Part shown: positions 1 to 4,303 of the stretch, piece after piece | Layout: each line of letters starts with the position of its first letter | Position numbering within the stretch: the stretch's first letter is position 1 | Assembly: GCA_964386535.1 (NCBI GenBank) | Contig: CAYLRY010000082.1 | Coordinates: 1 to 5,842, forward strand | Direction: 5' to 3' | DNA length: 5,842 nt | Source of the DNA: CAYLRY01 sp964386535 | GTDB taxonomy: Bacteria > Chloroflexota > Dehalococcoidia > Dehalococcoidales > UBA3254 | Made by a program: the position numbers and the translations under genes | The notes under the pieces: generated by a model | Database searches by the model: none | Told to the model about the DNA's origin: nothing | What the model saw: the letters and a program-made list of their open reading frames with translations, nothing else

Positions 1-3000
1 CAAGCTCGATGGTCACCGTATGCGTGTACGTCTGCTGGTTACCCTCGCAGTCCGTGTAAACCCACGTGTAAACCATATCCCCTTCACAGACCGGGGCCAC
101 AGGGGCTGTTCCCGCTACCGGAGTTAATTCGTTGCCGCAGTTGTCCGTGACGACGGGAGGTGTCGGTACGACGATGTCTTCAACACAAGCTACGGTAGCC
201 GTAGTCGGGGTGATCGCCGCAAACGATTCGTACTCTATCGAGTAAACAACTGTGCAAGTGGCTGTGTTGTTGCTGGCGTCGGTGATCACATAGGTCACAT
301 CGACAGAACCTTCGCAAGCCGGCACCGTCCCAACCGTTCGGGTCAGGAACAAACTCCCGCAATAATCCGTTACTGTGAATCCCAAACTGTTCAATTCAGT
401 AACATCTGTGGCCCTTGTGGCAATGGGTGCAGGTATACCGGCAGGACAATTCACATTTACCGGAGTAGCCGGACAACTTATCACCAGGTCGCACACCTCA
501 AACTCAACCGTTTCATCATCCGAATCGGTTATTGGGATTCCAAGAACAGGGGTATACCCTGTCACGGAAGCAGTATTATTAACCAACCCTGCAGAAATAT
601 CACCTGCAACAAGAATATAACTCCCTGTAAAGGTGGTAGTCGAGCCTGAGCTTAACAATGCCACAGTTGAAGGAGTAATTGATGAAACCTTGTTATCAGT
701 TACCGAAACATTGACCAGCGGGATAAACCCTTCATTCGTCACGGCAAATGTATAACTGATGGTCTCCCCTACCTGGGCTACCCCATCATGGTTCTCATCG
801 TTGAAAACACCTTCCTTATCGATCGAAATTTTCGCCCACTGGGCATATAGCTGGTTGGGAGCCGATACATCGGCTTTCCCGACTACAATGGAATTACCGG
901 CATTAAACCAGTCTACTCCCGAGCCATCAGCCTTGGTGTTCCAACCGGCAAAAGTATACCCCGCAAGTGTGTAACCCAGATTGGTATCAGTGTTGGAAAG
1001 CACCGTCAGTGTTTGATTATTGTCGAGGCCTGAAATCGTATAGAAGTCCGCGGAACCGTTATTCGCGATATAGGTCAGGTTCGTTTCAGCCGGAACATCC
1101 CCCCACTGGGCAGTAAGAGTCATCGTGCCAGTGATCAGCAGTTTTTCATTGGGATAATAAATATTTCCGTTGCTGCCCCACCCGACAAATACCTTTCCGG
1201 ATGGAGGCGTAACCCCGGCCGGTGCTAAAACAGTCGCTCCGGAACCCAGATAGTAATTATTGAGATCAACAGGGGCTGTTCCTGTACCGCCATTTAAAAC
1301 ATAACTAACATTATAAGTTTGGATGTCCCATACCGGGAAAAGCTCGATGCCATTCACGGTAATGGGCAGATAGAAATCAAACGGCACAAATTGAGTGCCC
1401 ACATACCAGAACCATCCGATAAAGTCCACCCCGGGTACATCATCTTTAACCAGACTGCTTTCGACGATGGTTGCTCCTTGTGCGAGCGTTAATACATAAG
1501 AATTGTCACTTGCCCCCGGGTCTTCAAGAACTTCATGAACGCGTACCGTATAAACCGGAGGAATCCACTTGGCATAGAGAATAATGTTATTGTAAGGCAT
1601 TGTTTTCCCGGCAAACGAGAATTCACTGCCAGGTAATGTGAGTAAAGTGGTGTACCATCCCCCAAAGGTATAGCCATCGGATCGCACGGTGGCCTCGTTG
1701 ACCCCCGAAGTGGAAGGATCATCCATCACATAACCCGCCAGTGCCTGTCCGGAGATATCGGCCTGATATAGTATAGGGGAAGAGGATATCGCTCCGGAAC
1801 CGTCATTCTTGTTAAAAGTGATGACATAACTGCTCCGGGTATAATAAAGATATGCCTTCCTGGGGGTTTCATTATTGAAAGTGGGCAGGTTAGAAGAAGT
1901 ATAACTATGGGTAAACCCAGGTATAGCGATGACATCTTCAATCGTGAGTGACATACCAGAACTTCCTTCAAAAGTAAATTTCTGTTTAATATCCGTCGTT
2001 GTTCCGTTTTCGCGATAATAAATCTCATAGGCCGTACTTCCCAAATCACGGCCCCAAACGGTCAGATTGCTGTTGGGCATATCCGGAGGGGCTGAATAAA
2101 AGGTCGAGCCACCGTCGGTTGTAGCCCAGAGGTATTGCGGGTAAGCAGCGGCAGCAATATTCCATTCAGGGGAGGTGTCTTCTCCAAATTTAATACCAGT
2201 GTAGGTCTGAAGTGTGGCGTTTGTATCATCTCTTCGAAAGGTCAACGTCCACCTGTTCCGTTGGTAATAGACATTCCGGATGGTCGTCCCATCTCCGGCA
2301 ATGTTTACGGCAGCAGCATCAGTCAATGTGCTATTCAGGGTAAAACCAGTGTAGGTCTGCGTTGCATAGGTTGCAGCAGTACCAGTCGTTCCCGTCCGGC
2401 TGAGTGTTTGAAAATAGCTGTACCCGTCATCATTGGCATTTTCCTGCCAGTAGACCACGGTATAGGGGGTGTTCGTATTGGCCGTCCAGATGGCATACAG
2501 GGTAACAGAAGAAATGATGGGGGTAGAAGAGGTGTATGTGGCCCCTGACCCGTTTGCCGCTGTATTCCAGCCTGCAAATGCATAACCTGACCGCGTCGGA
2601 GGAGCCACTGTCCCCAGTGTTTGCCCGTTGGCAACATACTTTGGTAGCGTGGTGGTACCTCCCTGTGTATCAAATGAGACCGTCCACAAATCACTCAAAA
2701 CGGCATAAAGGGTAGTGTTGGCATTAATCGCATTTCCAAAATTAAAAGCCGGACCGCCAATTGTAGCGGACCAGTGCGAGAAAGCCTTACCAGATTCAGT
2801 GACCACCAAAGGAACCCCTGTTGCATTGGTGGTACCCCCCGGAGTGACCTCTTTGGTAGCTATGATGTTACCGCTGTAAACAAAATATACATAATAAATA
2901 TCCTCATAAACCGCATTCACCGTAAATGTACCCGTGGAAGTCACCGTCACAGGTGTATTGAATACCACCGGAGTGGCTCCAATATACCATCCGGTAAACC

Positions 3001-3748
3001 TTTTCCCGGTCTGCTGAGCTGGCGTGGGAGGTTCCAGAAGTGACTCCCCATTAAGAACCACCTGGGTTTCCCACAGAGTCGCCCCATCATAAAAGTTATA
3101 GGTTGCTGTGTTGACCGTCCCGACCAGGTAGACAGAGAAGTGGTTGGTCGTGAACCTGATTTTACCCTTTTCTGTTTTCTCCGGAATGGTACCAGACTTC
3201 AGTTTTCCGGATGCATGGGGTCCGGGGAATTTTTTGTCGTAGGTACAACCCACTGCGCTCTTCCTGCCACCATCGATGGCATGGAATACGACCATCTCGC
3301 CCGGATCGCCCCCCAGATCAATGCCAGAAAAAACAACCTCTACCTCACCTTTGGGCTGAATTTCATTCCCTTTCTTGTCCCGCAGGGTGATATCATACGC
3401 CAGGGATTGTCTTAAAACGACCCCCCGGTCTGCCTTCAAAGCGGCAAGGTATTCCCCTGTTTCCGACTCCGACAACAATCTGGCGGTAAGTCTGGTTCCG
3501 GGAGGAAGTACCTCATCACCCGATGTAATGGTAATGCCCACACCCTTGACCACTGCGTTGAGTGAGGCCGCACCGGCAGGCCGATGGAGGCCTGAAATCA
3601 TCAGTACGGCAAATAAAAGGTGTAACGTCATCCGGACCATCCTGCGTGCAAAAGAGCTGACCATCATGTCACGCCCTATGGCAAAACCAGATTCCGGGGA
3701 AGATTCAATGGTTTGAATTCCGGTTTGTGTGAAGTAATTGTTTTTCAT
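1..3748 (-). CDS. Giant multidomain surface/adhesin-like protein with InlB-type repeats, DUF11-like and HYR-like domains (3' end outside window)
   Basis: One uninterrupted minus-strand frame gives 1249 codons with no stop before the left edge, so the C-terminus is missing. The visible order is: N-region and signal peptide (about 1-60), N-terminal Ig/ZU5-like domain (62-212), InlB/Listeria-Bacteroides repeats with seven F-x-[GH]-W motifs (at about 251, 323, 391, 695, 776, 854 and 933), a DUF11/DUF7507-like domain (973-1085) and Cys-rich HYR-like repeats (1086 onward). These families are known from secreted adhesins; no catalytic motif is visible. The role in attachment or surface layering is inferred. 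I chose ATG at 3748 because it is preceded by an A-rich stretch and followed by Lys-Asn-Asn codons, as is common in Bacteroidota; ATG at 3667 or 3664 is possible. The gene follows the terminator of the upstream surface-protein gene and probably has its own promoter near 4020-4050. Outer-membrane export, perhaps by the type IX system, is plausible, but the sorting end is not visible. Confidence 0.93.
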   Translation of the reverse strand, partial: MKNNYFTQTGIQTIESSPESGFAIGRDMMVSSFARRMVRMTLHLLFAVLMISGLHRPAGAASLNAVVKGVGITITSGDEVLPPGTRLTARLLSESETGEYLAALKADRGVVLRQSLAYDITLRDKKGNEIQPKGEVEVVFSGIDLGGDPGEMVVFHAIDGGRKSAVGCTYDKKFPGPHASGKLKSGTIPEKTEKGKIRFTTNHFSVYLVGTVNTATYNFYDGATLWETQVVLNGESLLEPPTPAQQTGKRFTGWYIGATPVVFNTPVTVTSTGTFTVNAVYEDIYYVYFVYSGNIIATKEVTPGGTTNATGVPLVVTESGKAFSHWSATIGGPAFNFGNAINANTTLYAVLSDLWTVSFDTQGGTTTLPKYVANGQTLGTVAPPTRSGYAFAGWNTAANGSGATYTSSTPIISSVTLYAIWTANTNTPYTVVYWQENANDDGYSYFQTLSRTGTTGTAATYATQTYTGFTLNSTLTDAAAVNIAGDGTTIRNVYYQRNRWTLTFRRDDTNATLQTYTGIKFGEDTSPEWNIAAAAYPQYLWATTDGGSTFYSAPPDMPNSNLTVWGRDLGSTAYEIYYRENGTTTDIKQKFTFEGSSGMSLTIEDVIAIPGFTHSYTSSNLPTFNNETPRKAYLYYTRSSYVITFNKNDGSGAISSSPILYQADISGQALAGYVMDDPSTSGVNEATVRSDGYTFGGWYTTLLTLPGSEFSFAGKTMPYNNIILYAKWIPPVYTVRVHEVLEDPGASDNSYVLTLAQGATIVESSLVKDDVPGVDFIGWFWYVGTQFVPFDFYLPITVNGIELFPVWDIQTYNVSYVLNGGTGTAPVDLNNYYLGSGATVLAPAGVTPPSGKVFVGWGSNGNIYYPNEKLLITGTMTLTAQWGDVPAETNLTYIANNGSADFYTISGLDNNQTLTVLSNTDTNLGYTLAGYTFAGWNTKADGSGVDWFNAGNSIVVGKADVSAPNQLYAQWAKISIDKEGVFNDENHDGVAQVGETISYTFAVTNEGFIPLVNVSVTDNKVSSITPSTVALLSSGSTTTFTGSYILVAGDISAGLVNNTASVTGYTPVLGIPITDSDDETVEFEVCDLVISCPATPVNVNCPAGIPAPIATRATDVTELNSLGFTVTDYCGSLFLTRTVGTVPACEGSVDVTYVITDASNNTATCTVVYSIEYESFAAITPTTATVACVEDIVVPTPPVVTDNCGNELTPVAGTAPVAPVCEGDMVYTWVYTDCEGNQQTYTHTVTIEL
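2..493 (-). repeat. Cys-rich HYR-like repeats (two visible units, second cut by the window edge)
   Basis: From residue 1086 the protein becomes Cys-rich. Two units of about 87 residues are visible, each with four Cys: C1101, C1130, C1145, C1165 and C1188, C1204, C1221, C1234. Shared landmarks are 'VTD[YN]CG', 'P[AV]CEG' and an aromatic-rich 'V.Y....TD' strand. Units with the 'TDNCGN' and 'YTDCEGN' wording are common in large Bacteroidota secreted proteins, often in long arrays, so more copies may lie beyond the left edge. Disulfide stabilisation is inferred from the even, conserved Cys count. Confidence 0.75.
494..832 (-). other. DUF11/DUF7507-like beta-sandwich domain with a calcium-loop-like motif
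   Basis: Residues 973-1085 begin ISIDKEGVFNDENHDGVAQ, continue with 'GETISYTFAVTNEG', 'VSVTDN', 'TTFTGSYILVAGDISAG' and 'VNNTASVTG', and end with an acidic 'TDSDDETV'. This is the standard order of the conserved repeat domain found in many bacterial and archaeal surface proteins. The loop D984-x-N986-x-D988-G989 to E995 fits an EF-hand-like calcium-binding loop. It probably acts as a rigid spacer between the InlB array and the Cys-rich repeats. Confidence 0.75.
836..3112 (-). repeat. InlB / Listeria-Bacteroides (Flg_new-type) repeat array, protein level
   Basis: Residues 213-971 contain divergent units of about 70-90 residues. Each has a hydrophobic strand, a 'G' turn and a hallmark aromatic-x-G-W motif, and ends in 'LYA.W' or similar. 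Examples are FTGWY at 251, FAGWN at 391 with LYAIW at 417, FGGWY at 695 with LYAKW at 724, FVGWG at 854 with LTAQW at 878, and FAGWN at 933 with LYAQW at 967. The block at about 427-640 is different: it starts YTVVYWQENANDDGY and lacks the GW motif. The family is known from internalin B and many secreted proteins, where the units form beta-grasp-like folds. The units are divergent at DNA level, so this is not a recent amplification. Confidence 0.85.
1827..2470 (-). other. YWQENANDDGY module inside the InlB array
   Basis: Residues 427-640 interrupt the regular InlB units. Visible landmarks are YTVVYWQENANDDGY (429-443), NIAGDGTTIRNVYYQRN (482-498), LWATTDGGSTF (540-550), and YLYYTRSSYVITF (633-645) leading into the next canonical unit. 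I recognise this order of landmarks from large Clostridia InlB-repeat proteins, so it is probably a defined module, but I know of no demonstrated function. It carries no Cys and no catalytic signature that I can see. Confidence 0.6.
3113..3565 (-). other. N-terminal Ig/ZU5-like domain of the InlB-repeat protein
   Basis: Residues 62-212 contain a 'GDEVLPPGTRLTAR' stretch, then 'YDITLRDKKGNEIQP', then 'VVFHAIDGG', and close with 'FTTNHFSVYLVG'. This pattern (a high-valued property at the start, a 'YDI..D..GNEI.P' strand, then 'F.T.HFSVY.V') is one I recognise as recurring just before InlB-type repeats in large Clostridia cell-wall proteins. The only Cys before residue 1086 is here (Cys168). Its function is unknown; a beta-sandwich stalk or cap is inferred. 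Confidence 0.6.
3569..3748 (-). other. Signal peptide with unusually long N-region (residues 1-60)
   Basis: A basic patch, FARRMVRM (residues 33-40), is followed by a hydrophobic core, LHLLFAVLMISGL (42-54), and a likely signal peptidase I site after the PAGA/A motif near residue 60. The segment before the basic patch is about 32 residues, longer than usual. Two adjacent internal Met codons (residues 28 and 29, at 3667 and 3664) would give a normal-length signal peptide. An AGGG sequence lies 6 nt before Met28. A lipoprotein signal is unlikely because there is no Cys in a lipobox position. Confidence 0.75.
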
Positions 3749-3800
3749 AATCCCTATTGTTATGATTGAGGAGTTGTTCGCTTGAGGGGAAAAGAAAAGC

Positions 3801-3820
3801 AAGGATTTGCTGCAATCCTT
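3801..3820 (-). other. Leader hairpin near the start codon
   Basis: AAGGATT and AATCCTT form a perfect 7-bp stem around 6 nt, 53 nt upstream of the start codon. In the gene direction it is followed by a pyrimidine-rich run (GCTTTTCTTTTCCCC), not a clean T-tract, so it is at most a weak attenuator. Confidence 0.45.
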
Positions 3821-3831
3821 TTCTGCCTGAT

Positions 3832-3853
3832 TTTTAAATCCCTTTTAAATCCC
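3832..3853. repeat. Tandem 11-bp repeat in the leader
   Basis: TTTTAAATCCC occurs twice in a row (3832-3842 and 3843-3853), followed by a partial third copy, TTAAAATC. In the gene direction it reads GGGATTTAAAA twice. It could be a protein-binding or slippage-prone site; no family is recognised. Confidence 0.6.
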
Positions 3854-3867
3854 TTAAAATCATCTCA

Positions 3868-3881
3868 TCCCGTTTCCGGGA
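3868..3881 (-). other. Leader hairpin with a GAAA tetraloop
   Basis: On the minus strand TCCCG and CGGGA pair perfectly around GAAA, a GNRA-type tetraloop. It lies inside the predicted leader, 120 nt upstream of the start codon. The stem is only 5 bp. Confidence 0.4.
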
Positions 3882-4019
3882 AATACAAAATACATATTAA
3901 TCTTTCCCAACGAATTGGCAATTAATCATAATGTATACTGGTTTAATGGCTATAGTAAAATATTATGCATTATAAATCCCATATCAAAGTAAAGAAGAAT
4001 TATTACAATTCTCCTCAGA

Positions 4020-4050
4020 CAAAAATATGTTTTATAACATAATTAAACAA
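4020..4050 (-). promoter_or_regulatory. Candidate Bacteroidota-type promoter for the InlB-repeat gene
   Basis: On the minus strand, TTG (4050-4048) is followed by 20 nt and then TATTTTTG (4027-4020), which fits TAnnTTTG, the -7 element known for Bacteroidota. It lies in the AT-rich intergenic region, downstream of the previous gene's terminator, and would give a leader of about 265 nt. Because the region is AT-rich, chance matches are possible. Confidence 0.45.
4027..4040. repeat. Small inverted repeat in the promoter spacer
   Basis: ATGTT (4027-4031) and AACAT (4036-4040) are perfect arms around four bases, located between the candidate -33 and -7 elements. It could be an operator, but such short AT-rich repeats are common by chance. 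Confidence 0.3.
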
Positions 4051-4195
4051 TAATTAGTCTAAATAATTCAAAAAAAATTGTAACCTATTATATATCTGAT
4101 CATTAGACCCCACAACTTGTTTCTTGGGAATTCTGGTTTTATGGGCTGGGCCCGATAGAAACATGAATTGCTAACGGCGATTCCGGAAATAACAT

Positions 4196-4232
4196 AAAAA
4201 AAAGATCCTTCGCCGAAGGGGAAAAGGATCTT
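4196..4232 (-). terminator. Intrinsic terminator of the SprB-repeat gene
   Basis: In the gene direction the sequence forms a 9-bp stem, AAGATCCTT (4232-4224) with AAGGATCTT (4210-4202), around a 13-nt loop containing TTCGGC. The stem runs into eight consecutive T residues (4203-4196). It sits 72 nt past the stop. On the plus strand no T-run follows the stem, so the terminator is one-directional. Confidence 0.85.
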
Positions 4233-4242
4233 AGTTGTTCGA

Positions 4243-4280
4243 AATGGCCGGGAACCTTTACATCACAATTCCCGGCCATT
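4243..4280 (-). repeat. Perfect 12-bp inverted repeat after the SprB-repeat gene
   Basis: The arms AATGGCCGGGAA (4243-4254) and TTCCCGGCCATT (4269-4280) pair perfectly around a 14-nt loop. It starts 24 nt past the stop codon. No T-tract follows in the gene direction, so it is probably an mRNA-stabilising 3' hairpin or a pausing element rather than the main terminator. Confidence 0.7.
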
Positions 4281-4303
4281 AATCCAATTTAATAAGCAAG
4301 TTC

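Larger units (their letters stand above)
3749..4303. other. 555-bp intergenic region between two surface-protein genes
   Basis: The right third (about 4196-4303) holds the 3' hairpin and terminator of the SprB-repeat gene. The middle (about 3890-4110) is strongly AT-rich and holds the candidate promoter. The left third holds the leader hairpins and tandem repeat. I see no RNA gene, no mobile-element ends and no convincing small gene. Confidence 0.7.

Noticed and set aside
99..1282. 14-bp match acaggggctgttcc at 99-112 and 1269-1282
   Set aside because: Both encode GTAPV in unrelated domains; no similarity extends into the flanks, so chance or codon bias is enough.
2135..2548. Plus-strand open frame of 137 codons
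   Set aside because: It lies opposite the InlB-repeat gene, which has clear domain content in its own frame; the product resembles no known family.
2335..2694. Minus-strand open frame of 119 codons
   Set aside because: It is out of frame with the InlB-repeat gene, low in complexity and has no recognisable domain.
4139..4195. 18-codon open frame starting just past the terminator T-tract
   Set aside because: Too short, directly after the terminator, and with no plausible promoter or ribosome site.
3815..4229. 9-bp inverted repeat (ATCCTTTTC and GAAAAGGAT) flanking the promoter, considered as an invertible switch
   Set aside because: Each copy is part of its own local hairpin, the flanks do not match, and no recombinase gene is visible; known invertible promoters use longer repeats.
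3772..4241. 9-bp direct repeat agttgttcg at 3772-3780 and 4233-4241
   Set aside because: Too short and without matching flanks to indicate an insertion duplication or attachment site.
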